64,000 nt of DNA, from NCBI GenBank assembly GCA_947502355.1, contig CANMZP010000002.1, positions 124,001 through 188,000 on the forward strand. The letters are read 5' to 3'. Under the pieces are notes generated by a model that saw nothing but the letters and a program-made list of their open reading frames with translations, was not told the DNA's origin and did no database searches. Positions 9,747 to 17,617 of this stretch are shown in pieces (the stretch's first letter is position 1; every line of letters starts with the position of its first letter). The stretch comes from an uncultured Thalassotalea sp. (GTDB lineage Bacteria > Pseudomonadota > Gammaproteobacteria > Enterobacterales > Alteromonadaceae). Both the position numbers and the translations under genes were made by a program.

Positions 9747-9776
9747 AAACCAAGCCCTTTATAAGGCTTGGTTTTT
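9747..9776 (+). terminator. Rho-independent terminator after prlC
   Basis: A 10-bp stem (AAACCAAGCC / GGCTTGGTTT) runs into T5. It lies only 12 bp before the next start codon, so the glycosylase and rsmJ either use read-through or a promoter inside prlC. Confidence 0.8.
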
Positions 9777-9787
9777 AGGAATATATA

Positions 9788-10507
9788 GTGGAAAAGATCA
9801 GTACCATTTATCAACGCGCCGCTGAGCGTAAAGGCGGTGAGCAAAACCTGGAGCTATTGCTAGGGCGCACCGCTAATCTTGATGCTTATTTGGCCGAGTT
9901 GAGCAATGACCGCTATTTAGCCGAGTTCACAAAAAAGGTGTTTCAGTCGGGTTTTGTTTGGCGAGTCGTCGAAAATAAGTGGCCAGATTTTGAAGAGCAC
10001 TTCTTTGGTTTTGATATTGAAAAAGTGCTCATGATGCCGCAGGAAATGCTGGAGCGCAAAGCCCAAGATCCTAAAATCATACGTAACTTCAATAAAGTCA
10101 AAACCATTAAAGCCAATGCGCAAATGATTTACGATGTTGACGTTGAACAAGGCAGCTTTGCCGAGTTTATTAGTCAATGGCCAAGCGAAGACATTATTGG
10201 TTTGTGGGCGTACCTTAAAAAGCATGGTCAACGCTTAGGTGGCAATACCGGGCCGTATGCATTACGCTCATTGGGTAAAGACACCTTTTTATTAACGCGT
10301 GACATTGAACATTATTTTCGAGCCCATGACTTAATTGATGGTGGCCTTATGACCAAAGGCAGCCTCAATACCATTCAAGCTTGCTTTAATGAATGGCAAC
10401 AGCAAAGTGGCTACAGTCTCACCAAACTCAGTCGCTTGTTGGCCTTAAGTGGGGGCGATAATTTTGTCCACATTGAAGGTGATAATGAACAAGCAGACAG
10501 TAAATAA
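9788..10507 (+). CDS. DNA-3-methyladenine glycosylase I-like protein
   Basis: This 239-residue protein resembles the Tag family, helix-hairpin-helix glycosylases that remove 3-methyladenine from DNA. Supporting segments are FTKKVFQSGFVWRVVENKW near residue 55, the helix ending KVKTIKANAQMI, and the loop LGGNTGPYALRSLGKDTFLLT. It is longer than E. coli Tag (about 187 residues). It has a single cysteine (in ACFNEW), so the cysteine/histidine zinc snap known in Tag cannot form. The start is GTG with AGGAA seven bases upstream. It is co-transcribed with rsmJ 10 bp downstream. The fold call is good; activity on 3-methyladenine is inferred. Confidence 0.75.
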   Translation: MEKISTIYQRAAERKGGEQNLELLLGRTANLDAYLAELSNDRYLAEFTKKVFQSGFVWRVVENKWPDFEEHFFGFDIEKVLMMPQEMLERKAQDPKIIRNFNKVKTIKANAQMIYDVDVEQGSFAEFISQWPSEDIIGLWAYLKKHGQRLGGNTGPYALRSLGKDTFLLTRDIEHYFRAHDLIDGGLMTKGSLNTIQACFNEWQQQSGYSLTKLSRLLALSGGDNFVHIEGDNEQADSK

Positions 10508-10517
10508 GTAGAAACTA

Positions 10518-11321
10518 ATGGATCCTGAACAATACTGCATCGTTTTTGCAGAGCACTTTCAAAACCTGATGCAGGCCGAAGCCGTTGCTAAGCAATGGGA
10601 CTTGCCATTTGGTGGTCAGTTAAAAGACCTGAATAAAGTCAAAAGTCCTTTCTATTTATTAGCAACGGACGAACACTTACAGTTGCATAAAACCGATGAA
10701 CCAAAACTTGGCGGTATTGTGGTTGACTTTGTTGGTGGTGCGGTAGCGCATCGCCGTAAATTTGGCGGTGGACGAGGTCAAGATATTTGCAAAGCGGTTG
10801 GTTTAAAACATGGCTTTACTCCGACGGTATTAGATGCAACGGCAGGTTTAGGTCGTGATGCATTTGTACTGGCCAGCTTAGGCTGCATTGTTACCATGAT
10901 GGAACGTCAAGTACCGGTTGCCGCCTTGCTTGCTGATGGCTTGGCTAATGCGCAACATGACGACGAACTTGGCGAATGGATTGGTGAGCGCATGCAATTA
11001 ATCAATACCTCGTCGATAGATTCGATGGCCAAGGTGGGTGACGTGGATGTGGTCTACCTAGATCCCATGTACCCTCATAAACAAAAGTCAGCGGCGGTCA
11101 AAAAAGAAATGCGGGTATTTCAATCTTTGGTGGGCAGCGACCCGGATGCCGATGCCTTACTTGATGAAGCCTTATCCATTGCTAAGTATCGTGTTGTGGT
11201 TAAACGCCCAAGTTATGCCGAACCTTTGGCTAACAGAACCCCGTCTACCAGTATCAAAATGAAAAAAAATCGTTTCGATGTGTACGTTAAGCAAGGCATC
11301 CCTAAAGCATCTTCCTCATAG
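10518..11321 (+). CDS. rsmJ: 16S rRNA (guanine1516-N2)-methyltransferase
   Basis: RsmJ (formerly YhiQ) methylates N2 of G1516 in 16S rRNA using SAM. The SAM-binding loop is [18 protein letters not shown] near residues 110-127, followed by MERQ at the end of strand 2 and the catalytic-loop motif YLDPMYPHK. The conserved entry [13 protein letters not shown] precedes the Rossmann domain. The 267-residue length fits the family. The gene follows the glycosylase by 10 bp and is close to prlC, the usual gammaproteobacterial neighbourhood. A terminator follows. Confidence 0.95.
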   Translation: MDPEQYCIVFAEHFQNLMQAEAVAKQWDLPFGGQLKDLNKVKSPFYLLATDEHLQLHKTDEPKLGGIVVDFVGGAVAHRRKFGGGRGQDICKAVGLKHGFTPTVLDATAGLGRDAFVLASLGCIVTMMERQVPVAALLADGLANAQHDDELGEWIGERMQLINTSSIDSMAKVGDVDVVYLDPMYPHKQKSAAVKKEMRVFQSLVGSDPDADALLDEALSIAKYRVVVKRPSYAEPLANRTPSTSIKMKKNRFDVYVKQGIPKASSS

Positions 11322-11344
11322 TTTTGCCCCATCATTTACTTATT

Positions 11345-11377
11345 AACCGTTAAGTGACTCACATTTAACGGTTTTTT
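11345..11377 (+). terminator. Rho-independent terminator after rsmJ
   Basis: AACCGTTAA and TTAACGGTT form a 9-bp stem around an 11-nt loop, with T6 following. Confidence 0.85.
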
Positions 11378-11407
11378 AATCTTTATTGGCTTTTATTGTT
11401 AATAATA

Positions 11408-11428
11408 ATGTTTTGTACTTAAAAACAT
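11408..11428. promoter_or_regulatory. Inverted repeat upstream of gloA-nemA, candidate operator
   Basis: ATGTTTT and AAAACAT are perfect 7-bp arms separated by 7 nt, about 100 bp before gloA in an AT-rich promoter region. It does not resemble the E. coli NemR box. Weak evidence because AT-rich repeats arise easily. Confidence 0.3.
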
Positions 11429-11531
11429 AAAAAATGATAATTTCAATTAATCTATTTCTTTCTTTACACTGCAACCATCAAATTAAAAAGCAAAAACACT
11501 TTTGCTCCATCGCAACGTAAAGGCATTACTA

Positions 11532-11915
11532 ATGAAATTTTTACATACCATGATCCGTGTTACCGATTTGGATGAGTCTATCAAGTTTTATACTGAAGTA
11601 ATGGGGATGAAAGAGCTTGAGCGCTTCGATAACGAAGAATACCGCTACACATTAGTTTTTGTTGGTTATGAAAACCAGCCTGATGCCAGCACCATTGAAT
11701 TAACCTATAACTGGGACACTGATAGCTACGAAATGGGAACGGCATTTGGCCACCTTGCTATTGGCGTTGAAGACATTTACACCGCATGTGACAAAATCAA
11801 AGCACTAGGTGGCAACATCACCCGTGAGCCAGGCCCATTAAAAGGCGGCACGACCCATATTGCTTTTGTTAAAGATCCAAATGGCTATCAAATTGAATTA
11901 ATTCAATTAAGCTAA
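11532..11915 (+). CDS. gloA: Lactoylglutathione lyase (glyoxalase I)
   Basis: Glyoxalase I converts the methylglyoxal-glutathione hemithioacetal to S-lactoylglutathione. With the start at ATG 11532 the protein is 127 residues, and the metal ligands fall at His5, Glu56, His74 and Glu122, the same positions as in E. coli GloA. An upstream in-frame start at 11502 would add ten unconserved residues. The nickel-type enzyme is expected in bacteria. It is 19 bp upstream of nemA and the pair forms an electrophile-detoxification operon. In E. coli the same two genes sit with the repressor gene nemR, which is absent here. Confidence 0.96.
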   Translation: MKFLHTMIRVTDLDESIKFYTEVMGMKELERFDNEEYRYTLVFVGYENQPDASTIELTYNWDTDSYEMGTAFGHLAIGVEDIYTACDKIKALGGNITREPGPLKGGTTHIAFVKDPNGYQIELIQLS

Positions 11916-11934
11916 TTTTCCGAGGACAGTATTC

Positions 11935-13029
11935 ATGAAAAACGCATTATTTCAGCCTATCCAATTAGGCAACCTAACCCTTAAAAACCGTATTGTTATG
12001 CCACCAATGACGCGCTCTCGTGCAAGTCAGCCGGGCAACCTAGCTAACGAGATGATGGCGACCTACTATGCACAACGTGCCAGTGCGGGTTTAATCGTTG
12101 CTGAAGGTACACAAATTTCTCCTATGGGTCAGGGTTATGCTTGGACACCGGGTATTTACAGCGAAGCACAAATTGCGGGTTGGAAAAAAGTAACCGATGC
12201 GGTGCATCAAAAAGATGGCAAAATTTTTGCCCAGCTTTGGCATGTTGGCCGCGTAACGCACCCAGACAATATTGGTGGCGAGCAACCGATTTCATCTTCA
12301 GCGCTAAAAGCTCAAAACGTAAAAGTATTTATTGATAGTAACAATGAGCCGGGCTTTGTTGATGTGGTTGAGCCACGTGAAATGAACAAAGGTGATATTA
12401 AAAATGTTATCGAAGAATACCGACGCGCTGCGTTAAATGCGATTAAAGCCGGCTTTGACGGCATTGAATTGCATGCCGCAAATGGTTACTTAATTAACCA
12501 GTTTATCGACTCACAAGCCAATAACCGCACCGATGAATACGGTGGCTCTATTGAAAACCGTTTACGCTTTTTAGGCGAAGTGGTTGAGGCCATGACCGAA
12601 GCGATTGGTGAAGACCGAGTCGGTGTGCGTTTAGCACCATTTACTTCACTTAACGGTACGGTAGATGATACGCCAGTTGAAACGTATACGGCTGCAGCAG
12701 CATTGCTTAACAAACTTAATGTGGTTTATGTGCATATTGCGGAAGTGGATTGGGAAGATGCCCCTGAAACACCAGCAGAATTTAAAGACGAAGTACGTAA
12801 AGTATATGATGGCGTATTAATTTATGCGGGTAAATACGATGCCGATAAAGGTGGTAAAGCGATTAATGCTGGCATTACCGATATGGTTGGCTTTGGTCGT
12901 CCATTTGTGGCGAACCCAGATTTACCCGAGCGCATTAAAAACGGGTACCCATTAGCCCCTCACGATCCAAACACCTTATTTGGTGGTGGTGAAGAAGGCT
13001 TAACGGACTACCCACTATACGAAGCGTAA
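11935..13029 (+). CDS. nemA: N-ethylmaleimide reductase-type Old Yellow Enzyme
   Basis: This FMN-dependent alkene reductase reduces activated C=C bonds and nitro compounds with NADPH. Family landmarks are LKNRIVMPPMTRSRA at the N-terminus, the substrate-binding pair His and Asn in GIELHAANGYLINQFI, and the following NRTDEYGGSIENR. The C-terminus holds the phosphate-binding VGFGRPFVANPDL. The length of 364 residues is normal. It is the second gene of the gloA-nemA unit and is preceded by GAGGACAG. Together the two genes handle methylglyoxal and other reactive electrophiles. Confidence 0.93.
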   Translation: MKNALFQPIQLGNLTLKNRIVMPPMTRSRASQPGNLANEMMATYYAQRASAGLIVAEGTQISPMGQGYAWTPGIYSEAQIAGWKKVTDAVHQKDGKIFAQLWHVGRVTHPDNIGGEQPISSSALKAQNVKVFIDSNNEPGFVDVVEPREMNKGDIKNVIEEYRRAALNAIKAGFDGIELHAANGYLINQFIDSQANNRTDEYGGSIENRLRFLGEVVEAMTEAIGEDRVGVRLAPFTSLNGTVDDTPVETYTAAAALLNKLNVVYVHIAEVDWEDAPETPAEFKDEVRKVYDGVLIYAGKYDADKGGKAINAGITDMVGFGRPFVANPDLPERIKNGYPLAPHDPNTLFGGGEEGLTDYPLYEA

Positions 13030-13041
13030 TCCGCTTGAAAA

Positions 13042-13069
13042 CGGCACTACGAACATACCCGTAGTGCCG
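13042..13069 (+). terminator. Stable hairpin after nemA
   Basis: A perfect 10-bp stem (CGGCACTACG / CGTAGTGCCG) with an 8-nt loop lies 12 bp after the nemA stop. Only AATTT follows, so it may act as a weak terminator or an mRNA 3' stabiliser. Confidence 0.55.
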
Positions 13070-13138
13070 AATTTATGCGCCTATCTCCTCAATTTATACT
13101 TTTCTTGTAACCTTACCTCGATAAACAATGATTTAACC

Positions 13139-13984
13139 ATGCGCTCAGAACTGATTTTGATCACTGCTACCATACTTGCTGCCATTGGCTGGATTGCTTC
13201 CAAGTTGGTGATACAGGGTATGGCGAATGATATGTTCATCGCATTACGGTTTTTAACCGCTAGCCTTTTATTATTGCCCTTTAGCGTTAAGCAACTCGCG
13301 GGTTTACCCTTAAAATTAATGGCAAAAACGGCAGGTGTTGGCTTGATGCTCGCGCTGTCGATTCAAATATGGTTGTATGCTGTATCCATTTCAGACACCC
13401 TTGCAGAAGGGGCATTTATCATGAGCTTGGCGATGATTTTCGCGCCCATGATAGCCACGTTGTTATTTAAGACTCGCTTAAATAAGGCGTTTGTTTTGGC
13501 TTTTCCTATTGCTCTATGTGGCTTAATGCTGTTGATGTTGGAAAACGGTTGGCACATCGACCCAAGTCAGATTTACTTTTTGCTGGCCTCATTGTTTTTA
13601 TCGTTTCACTTTGTGTTAAACAAGCAAATCGCGAGCAAAATAAAACCCATCGCCTCGATAACCATTCAGTTATTTGTGGTTGGCTGCAGTGGTTTGGCAT
13701 CCATGCTCGTAAGTGACGTTGCTGAATTTAATCCCAATGCCGAGGTGCTGCTTTGGTTTGTTGTGTCTGTGGTGGCGGCAACGGCCATTCGCTACTTAAT
13801 TCAGACTGTGGGGCAAGCAACACTTAATGGTGAACGTGCCGCCTTAATTATGCTGCTCGAGCCAATATGGACCTTGATGTTAAGTGTGGTCATGCTCGGC
13901 GAGGTACTAAGCGCTCAGCAATTATTGGGCGGGATGGTCATTCTTTTTTCATTGGTTGTTTATATTAAACAACCAAAAGCCTAA
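13139..13984 (+). CDS. EamA-family drug/metabolite transporter
   Basis: This protein of 281 residues has about ten hydrophobic helices arranged as two EamA repeats, with the second repeat around FLSFHFVLNKQIA and the family-typical ERAALIMLLEPIWTLM near the C-terminus. Members export or import small metabolites across the inner membrane; the substrate cannot be read from sequence. The ATG at 13139 starts directly with the first membrane helix; the longer in-frame extension to 13064 lies in the preceding intergenic hairpin region and looks non-coding. It ends 28 bp before the convergent PepSY gene. Confidence 0.85.
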   Translation: MRSELILITATILAAIGWIASKLVIQGMANDMFIALRFLTASLLLLPFSVKQLAGLPLKLMAKTAGVGLMLALSIQIWLYAVSISDTLAEGAFIMSLAMIFAPMIATLLFKTRLNKAFVLAFPIALCGLMLLMLENGWHIDPSQIYFLLASLFLSFHFVLNKQIASKIKPIASITIQLFVVGCSGLASMLVSDVAEFNPNAEVLLWFVVSVVAATAIRYLIQTVGQATLNGERAALIMLLEPIWTLMLSVVMLGEVLSAQQLLGGMVILFSLVVYIKQPKA

Positions 13985-14012
13985 CCATCACCTAGCACTT
14001 TTGGCTTGGTTT

Positions 14013-14552
14013 CTATAAAAAAGCCAACCAAAAAAATACCAAGCAGCCTGCGGTAAATGAGATGCTGGCATTCATCTTCATACGGCGATTATATAGCGCC
14101 ATAATCACGCCTGTTATTAACAGCACAATAAGGCCAATGGCCGTTACTTTCTGCAGCGTTTTAAAGGCCAATGGTCCATGCCCTTTATGCAATTCTACTA
14201 AGGATTTTACTAAATCCGGCTCCACTTTGGTCAGCGTTACTTCTTGCTCGTTAAGGTTGATCATAAAGTGTGTCGTTGATGTTGGCCGTGTATATAGGGT
14301 ATTTCCACCTTGCTTGATGTATTCAAACTCACTGTCTTGACCGTGTTGGGTGAGCAAGTCCCTAACTTGTTGCTCTAAGTTAGCATCGGCTAAATTTAAC
14401 AGCACCGGCTGATTCACATTTATGTCGGTTTTTACGGTGTCCCCTTTAAAGCCAAATAGGTATAAACCACCTGATATCGCAATCATTAACATGATAGGGG
14501 CTAGAAACATGGCGAGGTATAAGTGAATTTGCGAGGCGAGTTTTCTGGTCAT
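14013..14552 (-). CDS. PepSY-domain inner-membrane protein
   Basis: This 179-residue protein begins with RKLASQIHLYLAMFLAPIMLMIAISGGLYLF, the usual first helix of PepSY-associated TM proteins, then a periplasmic stretch (about residues 35-120), a second helix with HKGHGPLAFKTLQKVTAIGLIVLLITGV, and a short third helix. The histidines flanking the helices recall the haem- or metal-coordinating positions in PepSY_TM proteins linked to iron reductases. It is shorter than the four-helix reductases. No clear operon partner exists; a perfect hairpin separates it from the upstream secreted-protein gene. Function is unknown. Confidence 0.65.
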   Translation of the reverse strand: MTRKLASQIHLYLAMFLAPIMLMIAISGGLYLFGFKGDTVKTDINVNQPVLLNLADANLEQQVRDLLTQHGQDSEFEYIKQGGNTLYTRPTSTTHFMINLNEQEVTLTKVEPDLVKSLVELHKGHGPLAFKTLQKVTAIGLIVLLITGVIMALYNRRMKMNASISFTAGCLVFFWLAFL

Positions 14553-14612
14553 TATTTTCTACTCTTTTCAGTGATGATGATTAATACCATCTTAATCTGA
14601 AAAGGTAAGGGG

Positions 14613-14649
14613 AGGCAATCTGCAAGCCGGGGAAACTTGCAGATTGCCT
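14613..14649 (-). terminator. Perfect 14-bp hairpin after the secreted-protein gene
   Basis: AGGCAATCTGCAAG and CTTGCAGATTGCCT pair perfectly across a 9-nt loop, just past the 3' end of the minus-strand gene at 14669. The tail on the minus strand is C/T-rich rather than pure T. Confidence 0.6.
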
Positions 14650-14668
14650 ACAGGGTTCTAGTGTCGCT

Positions 14669-15640
14669 TTATTGCGCTGAAAAAGTATACGTGGTTTGCC
14701 ACGTTTTTTGCTGGCCCGGTGCGAGGTTTATGGCAATAAATGGCTCGGGACATGCCGCCCGTTCAACGGCCCAAAAGATAAAATGGGTGATGTCAGAATC
14801 GCCTTCAAATGATAAGGAAGCACCGGTTTTATGGTTTTTAACCGTGGCACCATTTAAGCTACTGTCACCACCATCTTTGTGCACAACATGCCATAAGGCG
14901 TTATCTAAAAGGGGCTTGTCTAAGGTGATTTTGTTGCCTTTATACCAGGCGCGCTCGTTAATTAGGGCGTCAGTTGGTGACGTAAACGGAAATTCTACGC
15001 TGTAATCTGGACCATAAGGGACATCATCAATAATGGTAAAGTTGTGGCTGTAATTATCCAGCTCTATGGTATTTTTACCGGTATTGGTTAACTGATGGGC
15101 AATACGCATTTGTGATTTACCCGGCAGTAATTCAACATTTTTGCTGTATTGGTAACCCCAGCCATTGTCGGTTTGCAAAGCTTGGGTAAACTCAATCGAA
15201 CGCTCTGTCGACTCAATTTTCCAACTGCCCGCTTGCACAATGGGGTAATTACCGTAAAACTGGTAGTCCTCATTAGAGGTTTTTTGCAATAAGCCCACAC
15301 CCACTTTGAGAAACGTCTCGCCCACTTTGGCGTCTTTGTAGCCCATTGGGTTATACATGCCAAATTCTTCTGCCGGTCCGCTGACAAAATCGTGGCCGGT
15401 TGGGTCATGTTCTTCATGCAGTGGTCCATAAAAGGTATGGCCTTTATAAGTTACCTTTTCAATGATCCCTGACCAGTCAAAGCGAGGTCCGCGATAATAG
15501 CCTTTCTCTGCATCAGGTAAAAACATATCTACCTGCATTACGTCATTATCAAGAGTAACTTTTGGGTACGTTTCTGCTTGAACCATTGTCGTTTGCAGAC
15601 AACATAAAAGCAGTAAAGAAGATGAGATGGTTTTTATCAT
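14669..15640 (-). CDS. Secreted protein with galactose-mutarotase-like fold (predicted)
   Basis: A 323-residue protein with a clear signal peptide (MIKTISSSLLLLCCLQTTMVQA, cleavage before ETYPK). The mature part is beta-rich; YYRGPRFDWSGIIEKVTYKGH, the GPAEEFGM loop and TNTGKNTIELDNYSHNF resemble uncharacterised members of the mutarotase/supersandwich fold that bind or epimerise sugars. No catalytic assignment can be made without alignment. The protein would act in the periplasm or outside. Its upstream region is ordinary AT-rich DNA with a small tandem repeat at 15749. The fold suggestion is an inference and could be wrong. Confidence 0.6.
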   Translation of the reverse strand: MIKTISSSLLLLCCLQTTMVQAETYPKVTLDNDVMQVDMFLPDAEKGYYRGPRFDWSGIIEKVTYKGHTFYGPLHEEHDPTGHDFVSGPAEEFGMYNPMGYKDAKVGETFLKVGVGLLQKTSNEDYQFYGNYPIVQAGSWKIESTERSIEFTQALQTDNGWGYQYSKNVELLPGKSQMRIAHQLTNTGKNTIELDNYSHNFTIIDDVPYGPDYSVEFPFTSPTDALINERAWYKGNKITLDKPLLDNALWHVVHKDGGDSSLNGATVKNHKTGASLSFEGDSDITHFIFWAVERAACPEPFIAINLAPGQQKTWQTTYTFSAQ

Positions 15641-15748
15641 AAAGAGTTAATGGCAATTGTTTTCATAGCAAAAATTTAGCGGCTCCTAAGATAAAAATCT
15701 AGCAAATAGAGATAAAACGGATTTTTTTGCCCTTAAAAGGGAAAATTC

Positions 15749-15772
15749 GTTAAGGCGTTAAGGCGTTAAGGC
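15749..15772. repeat. Three tandem copies of GTTAAGGC
   Basis: The octamer GTTAAGGC is repeated three times without change at 15749, 15757 and 15765, in the gap between two minus-strand genes. It is a simple microsatellite-like repeat in a non-coding stretch. Confidence 0.85.
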
Positions 15773-15809
15773 GAGTTCCGCTATCTCCTAACTTTAATTG
15801 GACAATACC

Positions 15810-16298
15810 TTACAATAACAAGTCGTCATCAATCGGCGTAAAGGTATCACAAGCAATCAACAGCGAATTTGCGGTTAGTTGCTCAACGCCAATAACTTCA
15901 ACCTGACATTTGTATTTAGCACGTAACTTATTCACCAATAGGTCAAAGTCACCATCGCCGGATAGCAGCACAACCTTATCTACCTGGCTGCCAAATTCGA
16001 TGGCATCTAACGTAATGCCCACATCCCAGTCACCCTTAGCACTACCGTCTTTGCGCTGAATATACGGTTTTAGCTTCACATTAAACCCAATGGCGCGAAG
16101 AATATTTTGAAACTGGCGCTGTTTTTCATTGCCGGAATCAATGGCATAGGCAAAGGCATGTTCTATGGATTGCTGTTTACTTAAATATGCCCAAAGCGCA
16201 TTGTAATTAAAACTTCGGCCAAAGCCCTGTCGGCAAGTGTAATAAATATTTTGTACGTCAACAAAAACCGCTACGGTTGGTAATGAGGGAGAGGTCAT
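15810..16298 (-). CDS. NYN-domain (LabA/DUF88-like) protein
   Basis: A 162-residue single-domain NYN protein, a PIN-like fold with predicted RNase activity. The acidic cluster of the fold is visible: VFVDVQNIYY near the N-terminus, KGDWDVGITLDAI in the middle and LLSGDGDFDLLV near residue 115. These aspartates would bind Mg2+ in an active nuclease. The final CDTFTPIDDDLLL tail is acidic. AGGA precedes the ATG. It stands alone and is divergent from the peroxiredoxin gene. The RNA substrate is unknown. Confidence 0.82.
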   Translation of the reverse strand: MTSPSLPTVAVFVDVQNIYYTCRQGFGRSFNYNALWAYLSKQQSIEHAFAYAIDSGNEKQRQFQNILRAIGFNVKLKPYIQRKDGSAKGDWDVGITLDAIEFGSQVDKVVLLSGDGDFDLLVNKLRAKYKCQVEVIGVEQLTANSLLIACDTFTPIDDDLLL

Positions 16299-16447
16299 AA
16301 CAGCATCCTTTAAAAAATCAGGCCTTATCTTAGCAGAGCTATCGCGAGTTTATTGCGAATATATTTTCACCATGGTTCGAACAAATGTAATGATTGTGTT
16401 TATAATGTTGCACATAGCCAATAAAACTTTAAACTTTAGAGCGCAAT

Positions 16448-16921
16448 ATGATTCAAATAAACGACACAATCCCATCGATTTCCTTACAGGAGTTAACCGA
16501 TGCGGGAATGGTTAACCATAATGCACAGCAGCTTTTTGCCAATAAACGTGTGGTTGTTTTCGCGGTGCCCGGGGCATTTACACCGACCTGCTCGCAGGCG
16601 CATTTGCCTGGCTATGTTGTCGCTTATGATGAGTTTAAAGATAAAGGCATTGATCAAATTATTTGTACTTCGGTAAACGATGCCTTTGTTATGTCGGCTT
16701 GGGGTAAAGCTCAAAATGCAGATAATATCATGATGTTAGGGGATGGCGACGGAGCATTTGCCAGTGCCTTGGGATTGTCCATGGAAACCGGCAGTTTTGG
16801 TGGTCTTCGCTCTAAACGGTATGCTATGGTAGTAGAAAATGGTGTGGTAACTCAGTTATTCGTTGAAGCACCTAAGAAATTTGAAGTGAGTGATGCCCAA
16901 AGCGTCCTTGCTGTACTTTAA
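16448..16921 (+). CDS. Peroxiredoxin of the Prx5 type
   Basis: This 157-residue thiol peroxidase belongs to the Prx5/AhpE-like group. The peroxidatic cysteine is Cys48 in VPGAFTPTCSQAHLPGY, and the loop TSVNDAFVMSAWGKA and the later GGLRSKRYAMVVENG are typical. It reduces hydrogen peroxide and organic hydroperoxides in the cytoplasm using glutathione/glutaredoxin or thioredoxin. No second cysteine in the usual resolving position was seen; the only other one is in IICTSVND. It lies 17 bp before ftnA and is probably co-transcribed, coupling peroxide removal with iron storage. Confidence 0.92.
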   Translation: MIQINDTIPSISLQELTDAGMVNHNAQQLFANKRVVVFAVPGAFTPTCSQAHLPGYVVAYDEFKDKGIDQIICTSVNDAFVMSAWGKAQNADNIMMLGDGDGAFASALGLSMETGSFGGLRSKRYAMVVENGVVTQLFVEAPKKFEVSDAQSVLAVL

Positions 16922-16938
16922 AATAACGAGACAAACTA

Positions 16939-17466
16939 ATGTTAAAAGCAGAAATGGTCGCTCAATTAAATGAGCAAATTAATTTAGAATTCTTCTCATC
17001 AAACTTATATTTGCAAATGAGTGCTTGGTGTGAAGATAAAGGGTTTGAAGGTGCAGCGGCTTTTTTACGCAGTCATGCTATTGAAGAAATGCAGCACATG
17101 AATCGTTTATTCAACTACGTAAGTGAAACGGGTGCCATGCCAATCATTGGTGCAATTGAAGCGCCAGAGCATGAATTTGAATCACTTAGTGCGGTATTTC
17201 AAGCAACTTACGAACATGAATGTCTAATCACTGAGAAAATTAATGCGCTAGCTCACACCGCATTTACCACTCAAGATTACTCAACATTTAACTTCTTACA
17301 GTGGTTTGTTGCTGAGCAACATGAAGAAGAAACCTTGTTCAAATCAATCCTTGATAAAATTGAATTGGTTGGCAGCGATGGCCATGCCTTGTTCTTTGTG
17401 GATAAAGACTTAGCAGAAATGGCAAAGACCGGTCCTACATCGGTTGAACCAGAGCCTACGGTATAA
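16939..17466 (+). CDS. ftnA: Bacterial non-haem ferritin
   Basis: This 175-residue four-helix ferritin stores iron after ferroxidase oxidation and assembles as a 24-mer shell. Ferroxidase ligands are visible as Glu17 (INLEFFSS), the EEMQH motif at residues 48-52, the later [12 protein letters not shown] helix, and [10 protein letters not shown] near residue 130. The short C-terminal tail rich in Thr, Glu and Pro is unremarkable. It follows the peroxiredoxin gene closely with GAG before ATG. The pairing fits management of iron and peroxide together. Confidence 0.95.
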   Translation: MLKAEMVAQLNEQINLEFFSSNLYLQMSAWCEDKGFEGAAAFLRSHAIEEMQHMNRLFNYVSETGAMPIIGAIEAPEHEFESLSAVFQATYEHECLITEKINALAHTAFTTQDYSTFNFLQWFVAEQHEEETLFKSILDKIELVGSDGHALFFVDKDLAEMAKTGPTSVEPEPTV

Positions 17467-17480
17467 AAACAAAGAACTTT

Positions 17481-17505
17481 CCTTGCACTAGCACTTAGTG
17501 CAAGG
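17481..17505 (+). terminator. Hairpin after ftnA, probable terminator
   Basis: CCTTGCACTA and TAGTGCAAGG form a perfect 10-bp stem with loop GCACT, 14 bp after the ftnA stop. The following tail is only moderately T-rich. Confidence 0.6.
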
Positions 17506-17617
17506 ATGTTCACTTTCCTAAACGAATATTGGCATTCGTTACACTTCCTTCGTGCGTAAATTCTGTCAATCTTGATATACTAATACTTTAATCCGAATGA
17601 TTGGTTAAGGTAAATTC

